Part shown: positions 45,469-54,153 of the stretch, piece after piece
Layout of the letters: each line of letters opens with the position of its first letter
Position numbering within the stretch: position 1 is the stretch's first letter
Assembly: GCF_022760175.1 (NCBI RefSeq)
Contig: NZ_CP094326.1
Location: 1,054,001 to 1,118,000, forward strand
Direction: 5' to 3'
From: Zhouia spongiae
GTDB lineage: Bacteria > Bacteroidota > Bacteroidia > Flavobacteriales > Flavobacteriaceae
DNA length: 64,000 nt
Notes under the pieces: generated by a model
Told to the model about the DNA's origin: nothing
What the model saw: only the letters and a program-made list of their open reading frames with translations
Database searches by the model: none
Translations under genes and position numbers: made by a program

Positions 45469-46731
45469 TTACATTTTATTGATCCAGTTTGACGGGTTTT
45501 CAAATTTATCGTTTCCGTATATATTAAATTTAATTACGGTTTCGTTCGTAGCTTTGTTGGTAAATATAACCCCCAGTTCTTGTTTTCCCTTAACACTTTG
45601 CCCTTCTTTTACAGACACCTGATCCAGGTTATTATATACGGAAATGTAATCGCCATGCTGTACGAGTACAGATTTATTCCCTCCTTTAATTATTTGAACC
45701 GCCAGTACCTTCCCATCGAAGATAGCTCTGGCTTTGGCTCCTTTTTCCGTCGAAATACGCACTCCTTTGTAGCTAACATAAACCGATTTTACAACCGGAT
45801 GTCTTTGTTTGCCAAACCTGCTTATAACGATTCCTTTTTCTACCGGCCACGGTAATCGCCCTTTATTAGCCTGAAAATTATTGCCTATCAGTTTAGCCTC
45901 AGGGGTTAATGCAAAACTTGAAGCCTTGGTTGTCGTTGTCTTTGATGTGGATTTTGCAGTATTGTTTTTAGCTGCTTTGGCCTTGGATCTGGCTATAGCC
46001 TCACGAATGATCCTTTCTATTTGAGCATCAATCGCATCGGCCTCCTTTTGTTTTTTACGGATCTGTGCAGCATACTGGCTCTCTTTCTTTTTAATACTTG
46101 CTATCAACTCCTGCTGATCGGCTTTTTCCTCTTCAAGTTTTTTCTGCTCTTCACGGTTTTGGGCCACCAGCTTATCTTTCTCTTTTTTCTGCACCACCAA
46201 ATTCTTATTTAACTCTTGAAGTTCTGTTGTCTTGGACTGAATTTGTTCTCCCTGTTCTTTCCGGTAATCGGTATATTGTTTCATATACATGAATCGTTTA
46301 TATCCCTGAAAGAAATTATCTGACGACAATAAAAACATCAACCTGCTTTCTTGCGACTTGCTTTTGTATGATTTTTGGATCATGGCTGCATAGTCTTCTT
46401 TTAACGACTCCAACTCATTCCTTAAACGGGAAATATTATCCAGGTTGGTATTGATCTGTCTGTTTAAAAGATTTGCCTGACTATTTGTTACCCGAATGAG
46501 TTGCTCCCTGACTTTTATCTTTTGATCAAGGCTTTCCACCTCACCCAACACATTTGCTTTCTCTTTTCTCTGTTCAGAAAGCAACGAATTGATTTGTTTG
46601 ATCTGTTGCTCCAAGCGTTTTTTCTGAGCCTCCAATTCTTTTTGCTTTTGAGTTTGAGCATATCCTCCACAGCATACAAAAAATGCTGTTAGAAGTACTA
46701 AAACTAAATTTGATCGCTGTTTAGTAGGCAT
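45469..46731 (-). CDS. envC: EnvC-like murein hydrolase activator (degenerate M23/LytM domain)
   Basis: A 420-residue protein with a signal peptide (LLTAFFVCCGGYAQ), a long coiled coil (about 28-260; Lys/Glu/Gln-rich heptads) and a C-terminal LytM domain (about 290-420). The zinc ligands of active M23 enzymes are not conserved. HxGxD is replaced by KGVRIST, the HxH site reads VQHGDYISVYNNL with only the first His (H359), and the final motif is KFNIYGN. It is therefore probably an activator of amidases, as EnvC is in E. coli, rather than a hydrolase. It is the last gene of the envelope operon, 1 base after the DUF4292 gene. Confidence 0.9.
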   Translation of the reverse strand: MPTKQRSNLVLVLLTAFFVCCGGYAQTQKQKELEAQKKRLEQQIKQINSLLSEQRKEKANVLGEVESLDQKIKVREQLIRVTNSQANLLNRQINTNLDNISRLRNELESLKEDYAAMIQKSYKSKSQESRLMFLLSSDNFFQGYKRFMYMKQYTDYRKEQGEQIQSKTTELQELNKNLVVQKKEKDKLVAQNREEQKKLEEEKADQQELIASIKKKESQYAAQIRKKQKEADAIDAQIERIIREAIARSKAKAAKNNTAKSTSKTTTTKASSFALTPEAKLIGNNFQANKGRLPWPVEKGIVISRFGKQRHPVVKSVYVSYKGVRISTEKGAKARAIFDGKVLAVQIIKGGNKSVLVQHGDYISVYNNLDQVSVKEGQSVKGKQELGVIFTNKATNETVIKFNIYGNDKFENPSNWINKM

Positions 46732-46732
46732 A

Positions 46733-47515
46733 TTATTTTACGGTAAGCTGTTTAAACCCTTTAGGGATTTTATATGGGAATGAAACTTTTTGATTAAACT
46801 CGATATTCTTATACTCAAGGTCTATTTTCGTCTGATTGCTTCCCTCGTTGGCCAATATAGTAATCTGCCCGGGGAAAGGCCTCCCGCCAATCTGATCATA
46901 CTTATCGTATGCAATCATCAACATCCTGTTATTAGCTGATTGTGTTAAACGCTGTACTGCCATCTTAAAGTTGAGCGGATCGATCAGGAATAATTTTTCG
47001 AACAAGGTTATATCTTGTCTGGGTTTGAGCTGATACTTGTTCTGAACAACAGCAGCATCATATTTTTCATTTTTTAAATCGAACAGCGCCTGTCCTAACA
47101 ACATATTCTGAACTTTTTGAAAATCCAGAGACGTACCTAACAACTGACTTAAATATGAGAAATCGCCATCAAAATAGGTGTTATCAAGCTTATTATAAAA
47201 ACTTACCCTATCCGGTGTTATATAGACCTTCACCACTCCTAATGTTGCACTCAACCATATAGCTTTATCTTTTTCCATTCGCAATGTAACAGAGTTCGAC
47301 ATGGAGGTTTCTTGATTTTCAAATCCTATTTTAATCCGGCCCCTTATAGTGTTAAAGTCAAGCTCGTTTTTATAGTGGTTTTTAATTATGGTTCTTGCCG
47401 ACAGCCCTTCAATGGCGTCTGTAGACACCATAGCCTTTTTACTGCCACATGACTGCATCGTAATTGCCACCGGAAGGAACAGAAAGGCTATATATTTTTT
47501 TATCTTCAATTTCAT
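46733..47515 (-). CDS. DUF4292 lipoprotein (LolA/LolB-like fold predicted)
   Basis: A 260-residue lipoprotein with C23 (ITMQSC) and an antiparallel-strand pattern (IRGRIKIGFENQETSMSNSVTLRMEKDKAIWLSAT) typical of DUF4292, a family distantly like LolA/LolB lipoprotein carriers. Exact function unknown. It is tightly packed between the TPR gene (6 bases) and envC (1 base), so it belongs to the same operon. A role in outer-membrane or cell-wall maintenance is inferred from context. Confidence 0.88.
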   Translation of the reverse strand: MKLKIKKYIAFLFLPVAITMQSCGSKKAMVSTDAIEGLSARTIIKNHYKNELDFNTIRGRIKIGFENQETSMSNSVTLRMEKDKAIWLSATLGVVKVYITPDRVSFYNKLDNTYFDGDFSYLSQLLGTSLDFQKVQNMLLGQALFDLKNEKYDAAVVQNKYQLKPRQDITLFEKLFLIDPLNFKMAVQRLTQSANNRMLMIAYDKYDQIGGRPFPGQITILANEGSNQTKIDLEYKNIEFNQKVSFPYKIPKGFKQLTVK

Positions 47516-47521
47516 TTATTT

Positions 47522-48448
47522 TTATCCGTTAAGCTTGCTCTTATATTGATTTTCCTTCTTCACATTACCCAGTGCCTTATATGCTAACACCAATTGTTTG
47601 TATATATTGTTTTGAAGTTTCATGTCGTCGATGATATAATTCAATCCCATTTCTAAATACTCAACTGCTTCCTCATGCCTTTTTAAGCCATTTAAAGCAA
47701 CTCCCTTACAATAATAAGCCTCAGGATGGGAAGGATAATTTTCTAATGTCTGCGTTGCCATCGATAATAAATCAGCATAACTCTCCACCTTTATTAATCC
47801 GTACATTTCAATAATGGCCTGATCTATATCTCCAGGAGCTTCCACCCCCCCTTCTTCTTGCCTGTCTTCAGATGTGTCATTTTGTTCCAATACCGAATTC
47901 AGATGTCCTCTAAGACTATCCAGAAGATAACTCTGTCCATACATCTCCTCAAGTTCATCAATCAAGGTCAGTACCTCCTTGTATCTTCCGGTTTGAGAAT
48001 ATAAAAAGGCCAGGTTTTGCTTAAAGTAAGGTTTTTTTTCTGCTAATTTAACAGCAAGTTCAATAGCTTTTTCTGCATTTCGCTGTCGCTCGTACACTTT
48101 TAGCAAAGCTTCAAGATACCATATGTTATCCGGATTGCTATTAACAATCGGCTCCAGATAGGATACCGCTCTTTCGTACTGCTTAAGGTCCGTATAGTTT
48201 TTCCCTAACTCAAAGTCAATCACCAAATTTTCAGGGGCTATCTCCTTACACTTTAACAGATGGGTTACCGCCCTGTCAAAATTTTCAATCCCCCTTTGTT
48301 TCATGGCCTCATAAAAATGTTCCTGAAACTCGTCTTCAACAATTTCATTCGTTGTATCGGCATTTACCTCTTCCTGAGCAGTTGTTAGCTGCAGAAAAAA
48401 TATTCCTGCAAACAGGGTCGCTATTTTGAGATAATGCTTCATGTTCAA
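47522..48448 (-). CDS. Tetratricopeptide repeat protein, exported
   Basis: A 308-residue protein with a signal peptide (ATLFAGIFFLQLTTAQ). It has several TPR units (for example GIENFDRAVTHLLKCKEIAPENLVIDFELGKNYTDLKQYERAVSYLEPIVNSNP and HPEAYYCKGVALNGLKRHEEAVEYLEMGL), described here by their repeat pattern. It should act as a protein-interaction scaffold in the periplasm. It sits 9 bases after the nucleotidyltransferase and 6 before the DUF4292 gene. Confidence 0.9.
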   Translation of the reverse strand: MNMKHYLKIATLFAGIFFLQLTTAQEEVNADTTNEIVEDEFQEHFYEAMKQRGIENFDRAVTHLLKCKEIAPENLVIDFELGKNYTDLKQYERAVSYLEPIVNSNPDNIWYLEALLKVYERQRNAEKAIELAVKLAEKKPYFKQNLAFLYSQTGRYKEVLTLIDELEEMYGQSYLLDSLRGHLNSVLEQNDTSEDRQEEGGVEAPGDIDQAIIEMYGLIKVESYADLLSMATQTLENYPSHPEAYYCKGVALNGLKRHEEAVEYLEMGLNYIIDDMKLQNNIYKQLVLAYKALGNVKKENQYKSKLNG

Positions 48449-48457
48449 CCTGTTTTT

Positions 48458-49465
48458 TTATTCCAATACAGAGTAATCGCCTATACTGACATCGGTAAAC
48501 TCTCCATTAAACCTGGCATGATTCCCTATCATAGCATTATCTAAGTTAGCATTTTTTATACTTGCATTTGTTTGAACGAGGCTATTTTTTATAGTTGAGT
48601 TCTCAACTACACACCCATCTCCCAAGGATACGTTTGGTCCTACGGTGGCATTAACAAGAACAACATTTTCACCAATATAACAAGGCTCAATTATGCTTGC
48701 ATTTTGCAAGCTTACACTATTGGCTATTAACTCTTCGCCATCGCTATGTACAAATCCCAAAACTTTTCCATTCGTTTCGACAGTAACGTTTTTATTTCCG
48801 CAATCCATCCATTCGTCTACCTTACCTGGTACAAACTTCATGCCTTTATCCATCATGGCTTTAATACCGTCGTTGATCTGGTATTCGCCCCCATGAATAA
48901 TATTATCATCCAGTACTTTTTGAAGTTCATTCCTTAAAACCCCTGCATCCTTAAAATAATAGATTCCTATAACTGCCAGATCAGAAACAAACTCTTGTGG
49001 TTTTTCCACCAAACCTACAATATTATTGTTATCTAAACTAACAACCCCATAGGCCTCAGGGTTTTCTACCTGTTTCACCCAAATAACACTGTCTGCCGAT
49101 CCGTCGAGGTTAAAATCAGCCTTGAACAAAGTGTCTGCATAAGCAATTACACATGGCCCGGACAATGAATCCTTGGCACACATGATGGCATGTCCTGTTC
49201 CCAATGGTTCATCCTGATAGTAAATAGTACCTTTGGCATCTAACTTCCCTGCAATTGCCAAAAGATCTTTTTCCACTTCCTTTCCAAAACTTCGATGAAT
49301 AATAAATGCAACTTCGTCTAAGTCCTGTTTTAAAACCTGGGCGATATCTTCAACCAGACGTTGCACAATCGGCTTGCCTGCTATAGGAATTAAAGGTTTC
49401 GGTACTGTTAAGGTATGTGGTCGTAAACGAGAACCTCTTCCCGCCATGGGTACTATAATTTTCAT
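48458..49465 (-). CDS. Sugar-phosphate nucleotidyltransferase with left-handed beta-helix domain
   Basis: A 335-residue protein. It starts with MKIIVPMAGRGSRLRPHTLTVPKPLIPIAGKPI, the NTP-binding signature (GxGxRLxPxTxxxPKP) of glucose-1-phosphate thymidylyltransferase and related enzymes. The C-terminal part (about 240-335) shows hexapeptide repeats (CYIGENVVLVNATVGPNVSLGDG). It makes an NDP-sugar for envelope polysaccharide; the exact nucleotide and sugar are not readable. It lies between dut and the TPR gene in the operon. Confidence 0.9.
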   Translation of the reverse strand: MKIIVPMAGRGSRLRPHTLTVPKPLIPIAGKPIVQRLVEDIAQVLKQDLDEVAFIIHRSFGKEVEKDLLAIAGKLDAKGTIYYQDEPLGTGHAIMCAKDSLSGPCVIAYADTLFKADFNLDGSADSVIWVKQVENPEAYGVVSLDNNNIVGLVEKPQEFVSDLAVIGIYYFKDAGVLRNELQKVLDDNIIHGGEYQINDGIKAMMDKGMKFVPGKVDEWMDCGNKNVTVETNGKVLGFVHSDGEELIANSVSLQNASIIEPCYIGENVVLVNATVGPNVSLGDGCVVENSTIKNSLVQTNASIKNANLDNAMIGNHARFNGEFTDVSIGDYSVLE

Positions 49466-49504
49466 TATAAGGTGGTATTAATTAATCAGTTAGTATTATG
49501 TGTC

Positions 49505-49939
49505 TTACTTAATTCCGGTGCTTCCAAAGCCCCCTGCTCCCCTGGTTGTTTCATTCAGCACTTCAACTTCTTCCCAATGTGCCCGTTCATGCTTTGCGAC
49601 TACCAATTGCGCCACGCGCTCGCCATTCTCTATCACAAAAGGTTCGTTAGACAGGTTTACGAGTATCACTCCAATCTCCCCTCTATAGTCAGCATCTACA
49701 GTTCCCGGGGCATTTAATACGGTAATTCCTTTTTTAGCTGCAAGGCCACTTCGAGGTCTAACCTGTGCTTCATAACCTACCGGCAATTCAATAAATAAAC
49801 CTGTTTTTACGATTGTACGTTCTAACGGTTTCAATGTAACCGGCTCTTTAAGATTAGCCCTCAAGTCCATTCCCGCTGAAGCCTCAGTTTCGTATTCCGG
49901 TAAGGCGTGTTGTGATTTGTTAATAATCTTTATCGTCAT
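49505..49939 (-). CDS. dut: Deoxyuridine 5'-triphosphate nucleotidohydrolase
   Basis: A 144-residue trimeric dUTPase that removes dUTP and makes dUMP for thymidylate. All five motifs are visible: [36 protein letters not shown] with the catalytic Asp, GERVAQLVV, and the C-terminal [10 protein letters not shown]. Its start overlaps the end of the flippase gene by 4 bases (ATGA), showing translational coupling inside an envelope operon. Confidence 0.97.
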   Translation of the reverse strand: MTIKIINKSQHALPEYETEASAGMDLRANLKEPVTLKPLERTIVKTGLFIELPVGYEAQVRPRSGLAAKKGITVLNAPGTVDADYRGEIGVILVNLSNEPFVIENGERVAQLVVAKHERAHWEEVEVLNETTRGAGGFGSTGIK

Positions 49940-51393
49940 GATCTTTTCAATATTTTTTTGAGTTCGTTTTTTTCCAAGAGAATTATCATCAGCAAAAATA
50001 ATAAAACAAACAGGGTGCCGATGTATAGGTTTCTATCAAATACATAAAACGACAATATAGCCATAATTATAGATGTTAACAGATATGCTCCTATCTTTTT
50101 AAGATTGTATGGAATAGGATAATGTTTCCTTCCGTAGTAATAAGAAACCATCATCATGGTAGCATAAGCAGATAAAGTTGCAATAGCTGATGCTTTATAT
50201 CCTATTTTATTTATTAAAAGAAAGTTTAAAGCCAATGTAATACAAGCACCTGCTACCGATATATAAGCGCCATATCTTGTTCTATCTGTAATTTTATACC
50301 AAACAGACAGGTTGTGATATATCCCTAAACAGAGATTCGCCAGTAAAATGAACGGAACGACCCAAAGCGCTTCCCAGTAAGCAGCCTTAGGCATTAATAT
50401 ATACTTTAACAAATCTGAGTAAGCTACTACAGACAAGAGAATAAATGACCCGAAAATTGTAAAATACAATAAGATGCTGGCGTAGGTCTTTTTAGCATCA
50501 TCTTTGTCAGCATTACTGAAGAAGAACGGCTCAACACCCAATTTAAACGCTGTGATAAACAGGGTCATAAAAACTCCCATTTTGTAACATGCAGCATAAA
50601 TTCCGACTATTTCTTTTGCCGTGTCTTGTGGCAATAGATAATTTAATATTATTTTATCAGCCACTTCATTTATTGAGAATGCTATCCCGGCTATTAAAAC
50701 AGGCATTGCATATTTCATCATACGTCTCCATACTTCAATATTAAACTTGAGGCCTATTTTCCTGTATAGAGGCAACACCGTTAAAAGAGTTACCAAGCTT
50801 GCTATCAGATTAGAAATAAAGATATAATTCACTTTATCTTCAAACATATAGCTTCCCGGAAATTCTGATTCTTCTAGTGAGATTTGAGAGATTACAAGAA
50901 ACAGAATTAAATTCATACTGAAATTAATACTAACATTAAGTATTTTTATAACTGAATATTTAAGCGGCATCTCCTGGTTTCTCAGCCATGCGAATGGGAT
51001 TACCACTAATGCATCCAATACCAAAATACCTATAGCTAAAAGGACGTAATCTAATTTAAGTTCAAGCCATTGTGCTATATGGCGACTAAAAGTAAACGCT
51101 AACACCCCAAAAACAACAGAAGTAATTGCCAAAGAGGTTAATGCAGTTGATTGAACATCGGATTTACGTTGACCTTTATTCATAAACCTGAAAAAAGCGG
51201 TCTCCATTCCATAAGACAACACCACATTTCCAAAAACAATGTATGCAAATATTACAGAAAATTTGCCAAACTCAGCTTCAGATGGAAGCTGGTCGATATA
51301 AAATGGCGTCAGGATAAAGCTTAAAATACGAGGTAATACGGTAGCTACCCCGTAAATGAATGTATGCTTAAAAAGCTTTTTAAGTGCACTCAA
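49936..51393 (-). CDS. Polysaccharide/lipid-linked oligosaccharide flippase (MOP superfamily)
   Basis: A 485-residue membrane protein with about 12-14 hydrophobic helices. It starts [30 protein letters not shown], typical of Wzx/RfbX-like polysaccharide biosynthesis proteins, and has the charged [17 protein letters not shown] loop near residue 67. It would move lipid-linked sugars across the inner membrane. It is coupled to dut by a 4-base overlap and lies 55 bases after the small lipoprotein gene. Confidence 0.9.
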   Translation of the reverse strand: MSALKKLFKHTFIYGVATVLPRILSFILTPFYIDQLPSEAEFGKFSVIFAYIVFGNVVLSYGMETAFFRFMNKGQRKSDVQSTALTSLAITSVVFGVLAFTFSRHIAQWLELKLDYVLLAIGILVLDALVVIPFAWLRNQEMPLKYSVIKILNVSINFSMNLILFLVISQISLEESEFPGSYMFEDKVNYIFISNLIASLVTLLTVLPLYRKIGLKFNIEVWRRMMKYAMPVLIAGIAFSINEVADKIILNYLLPQDTAKEIVGIYAACYKMGVFMTLFITAFKLGVEPFFFSNADKDDAKKTYASILLYFTIFGSFILLSVVAYSDLLKYILMPKAAYWEALWVVPFILLANLCLGIYHNLSVWYKITDRTRYGAYISVAGACITLALNFLLINKIGYKASAIATLSAYATMMMVSYYYGRKHYPIPYNLKKIGAYLLTSIIMAILSFYVFDRNLYIGTLFVLLFLLMIILLEKNELKKILKRS

Positions 51394-51448
51394 CTAATGA
51401 ATTTTTATTTGGGTTAAAAGTAAGGCTTTAGTAACGAGCTACAAAGTT

Positions 51449-51949
51449 TTAGTTTTTTGTTTTATCAGGATACACGATGGATGTTGTTTCTTTAATACCG
51501 GAAACCTTATAATATTTTGTTTCCCCATTTACCATAAAACTAACAACCGCTTCGTAGGGACTTAACTCAAAAGGACTCCGTTTTATTATAACCGGAGGTT
51601 GATTTATGCTTTCTTTTTTCGGATCGGCATGCATGATAACATCTCCCGGCTCTTGTTTATTCATAAAACGTGCAACGTACACTACATAAGAGCCTCGTTT
51701 AATCTTTTCTGGATGTACGATCCGACCTCTGAAGTGAACACTGTCTATAACTGTATCGACATCGTTCTCTAAAGGGAAAAATAAATTTATTCCTGTCTCC
51801 TTACTGTTTTCTCTTGTCCAGTTTTCTATTGCAATTTCTCCGAAACGAAAAGGGATTTCATCTTGTCCGGCATATTGCTGTGAACTGCCGCATTGAGCAA
51901 AACTGAAAATTAAAAACCCACCTAAAATATACCTGCTAAAACTTTTCAT
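51449..51949 (-). CDS. Hypothetical lipoprotein
   Basis: A 166-residue lipoprotein with C20 in LIFSFAQC after a clear signal peptide. The mature domain includes EIPFRFGEIAIENWTRENSKETGINLFFPL and an SPYEAVVSFMVNGETKYYKV segment suggesting a beta-sandwich. No family is assigned with confidence. The frame is open to 52009, but the ATG at 51947-51949 starts the signal peptide. It is probably the first gene of the envelope operon running to envC. Confidence 0.8.
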   Translation of the reverse strand: MKSFSRYILGGFLIFSFAQCGSSQQYAGQDEIPFRFGEIAIENWTRENSKETGINLFFPLENDVDTVIDSVHFRGRIVHPEKIKRGSYVVYVARFMNKQEPGDVIMHADPKKESINQPPVIIKRSPFELSPYEAVVSFMVNGETKYYKVSGIKETTSIVYPDKTKN

Positions 51950-52108
51950 GATTTTCTTCTTATGTGTTGTTAAATATACTCTTTTCAAATTTGATGCCAT
52001 ATAAATCAATCCTGTGCCGTAGCTCTCAAAAATAAAACTTTCAGACAGCTATGGTATTTATATTTATTAGACTATATATTTACCTCATAAACCCAAATCT
52101 TATAATAA

Positions 52109-53161
52109 ATGAAATTATTATTTAAATCTTTCGTTTGCTCTTTTTTAATTCTATCATGCAGCGACAGCGAACACATCGCTGATATTCAGGTTAAAACCTA
52201 TTCTTTTGATTCTGAAAGCAATTCTAATCTAATGTTTCAGGACGATGAAGAACAAGAGCTAATGGTTTCTGAATGGAGAACATACGAAATCAGTAAAGTA
52301 ATCAGAGTTAAAGCTGTAGACCATAAAACAATTGAAGTGGCCAATTTTACACCTGTCGATCTTGAGGATGTTACTATTTTAGCTAACATTGAAGGAGTTG
52401 AAGGCTCCGTAAACTTGTTTAAGATATCAAAAATAAGGGCACATGGAAAACAGGAAATCGACTATCCCTTTACGGGAAACACATCCTTGTTTTTAAACAG
52501 CAGAAACGAAGAGGTAGATCTTTCCATTTATAAAGAAACCGGTATAGCTCCTGATAAGATTACATTTGATTTTTCCGGAGACAGTCAGATAATCCAGCAA
52601 TTAAAAAGCCTGGGGAAACTTAACTGGAAAATAAAATACCATGATTTTGATCCGGATAATGATCCCGGAAATAATTGGGCAGAAGATATTAGCCCTAAAG
52701 ATGTTCGCCGATTTACCGGGTTAATGATTAATCTGGGGATGGTTTTTGCCTCAGATGCATTCAAAAATGAATTTATTGATGAAATCATTGTAGGTAATGA
52801 CGGTGTCACTCAGTTGACAAAAGGAGAAAAAGAAGCTGCTTATAATGCTATTCTAAACAAAGAGCGTTACAACTGCGGCAAGGTAGTTAATGTTTCAGGT
52901 CTGGGAGGAGGCGCTACACTTGGTTTTGCCGAACATATCCTTAGAGATTATATTAGAAAGGAGACCGGTTTTATCACAGCACATGAGATAGGACATACTA
53001 TCGGCTACAATCATTCGTCTAACATGACCTATCCGCATGAAATAAACGGAATAAGCACCGGTATAAGTCCTGTTACTACACGAATTATGAACCGGTTTTT
53101 TGAAAGCGGATCATTTCCTGTAACCCCGGAAAATTATTATATGCCTTCAGACTTTGAATAG
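52109..53161 (+). CDS. Lipid-anchored metzincin-type zinc protease
   Basis: A 350-residue lipoprotein with C17 (SFLILSC). The C-terminal domain carries a full metzincin zinc-binding motif HEIGHTIGYNH: H292, E293, H296, G299 and H302, with a Met (M306) shortly after. The N-terminal 150 residues are beta-rich with no recognised domain, so they may be a prodomain or adhesion module. The call as an active protease rests on the motif. A near-consensus TATATTTA lies upstream. It is monocistronic and ends at a terminator shared with the atp operon. Confidence 0.85.
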   Translation: MKLLFKSFVCSFLILSCSDSEHIADIQVKTYSFDSESNSNLMFQDDEEQELMVSEWRTYEISKVIRVKAVDHKTIEVANFTPVDLEDVTILANIEGVEGSVNLFKISKIRAHGKQEIDYPFTGNTSLFLNSRNEEVDLSIYKETGIAPDKITFDFSGDSQIIQQLKSLGKLNWKIKYHDFDPDNDPGNNWAEDISPKDVRRFTGLMINLGMVFASDAFKNEFIDEIIVGNDGVTQLTKGEKEAAYNAILNKERYNCGKVVNVSGLGGGATLGFAEHILRDYIRKETGFITAHEIGHTIGYNHSSNMTYPHEINGISTGISPVTTRIMNRFFESGSFPVTPENYYMPSDFE

Positions 53162-53167
53162 GTTCAA

Positions 53168-53200
53168 TAAAAAAGGGCGTCTTTTCGACACCCTTTTTTT
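53168..53200. terminator. Bidirectional terminator between the metzincin gene and atpG
   Basis: AAAAAAGGG-C-GTC pairs with GAC-A-CCCTTTTTT around the loop TTTTC, with one mismatch. A and T runs on the two sides let it stop both convergent transcripts. Confidence 0.88.
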
Positions 53201-53221
53201 ATATAATTACTGTAATCAGTC

Positions 53222-54082
53222 TTAATTATTCAATGCTTCAGCACCTCCAACAATTTCAAGGATCTCTGCAGTAATAGCTGCCTGACGAGCCTTGTTGTAT
53301 GTTAAAGTAAGTTCAGCCTTCAACTCTCCTGCATTATCAGTTGCTTTATGCATCGCAGTCATACGGGCACCATGCTCTGAAGCAAATGAATCGCGTATTG
53401 CTTTATAAAGCTGTGTTTTAAGTGATTTAGGAATCAATGTCTCTATGATTTCGGCCTTACTAGGCTCATAGATATAATCCAGCGATACACTTTCATCAAA
53501 ATCAGCAGGTGCAATTGGCAAGAAATCTTCAGCTAACACTGCTTGTGTGGCTGCATTTTTAAAATGATTGTACAACAACACTATTTTATCATAGGTTCCT
53601 TCGGCGTATAAATTCATCAACTGCTGCCCGATCTCCGCAACATTATCGAAGGTGAGATCATCAAAAACAGCATTGTTATTTTCAATAACCGTAAAACGCT
53701 TTTTAAGGATATCGTTTCCTTTTTTACCTATCGTAATAAAGTTAACTTCCTTTCCGGCATACTCTTCAGTAGCTAATTTAACAGCACCTTTAATAATATT
53801 TGTATTGAAAGCACCACATAACCCCCTGTTAGATGTAATTGCTACTACCAACACCTTATTAACTTCACGCTGTTCAGCAAAAACACTTCCTGAATCGCCT
53901 TCTAAAGTAGCACTTAAGCCTTGTAGCAATTCGGTTAGCTTATCTGCATACGGACGCATTGCTGTAATTGCATCCTGGGCTTTTTTCAACTTTGCAGCAG
54001 ATACCATTTTCATAGCACTTGTAATCTGCATAGTTGATGAAACCGAAGTTATTCTACCGCGTATTTCTTTTAAGTTCGCCAT
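53222..54082 (-). CDS. atpG: ATP synthase F1 subunit gamma
   Basis: A 286-residue gamma subunit, the rotating central shaft of F1. N-terminal MANLKEIRGRITSVSSTMQITSAMKMVSAAKLKKAQ and C-terminal LTYNKARQAAITAEILEIVGGAEAL coiled-coil helices are diagnostic, and SNRGLCGAFNTNI is conserved. It is the last gene of the operon. The atpA-atpG spacer carries a 15-bp inverted repeat. Confidence 0.97.
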   Translation of the reverse strand: MANLKEIRGRITSVSSTMQITSAMKMVSAAKLKKAQDAITAMRPYADKLTELLQGLSATLEGDSGSVFAEQREVNKVLVVAITSNRGLCGAFNTNIIKGAVKLATEEYAGKEVNFITIGKKGNDILKKRFTVIENNNAVFDDLTFDNVAEIGQQLMNLYAEGTYDKIVLLYNHFKNAATQAVLAEDFLPIAPADFDESVSLDYIYEPSKAEIIETLIPKSLKTQLYKAIRDSFASEHGARMTAMHKATDNAGELKAELTLTYNKARQAAITAEILEIVGGAEALNN

Positions 54083-54094
54083 TTATTCGTTAGT

Positions 54095-54148
54095 ATTTAG
54101 TATTGAGTATTCAGTAGCGGGCAAAGCACCCACTACTCAATACTAAAT
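54095..54148. repeat. 15-bp inverted repeat in the atpA-atpG gap, CTCAATACT family
   Basis: ATTTAGTATTGAGTA (54095-54109) and TACTCAATACTAAAT (54134-54148) are perfect reverse complements with a 24-base spacer. The right arm contains CTCAATACTAAA, also present in the sdhA-sdhB gap. In the operon mRNA it would form a stable stem-loop in the 71-base spacer. Confidence 0.75.
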
Positions 54149-54153
54149 CTTGA

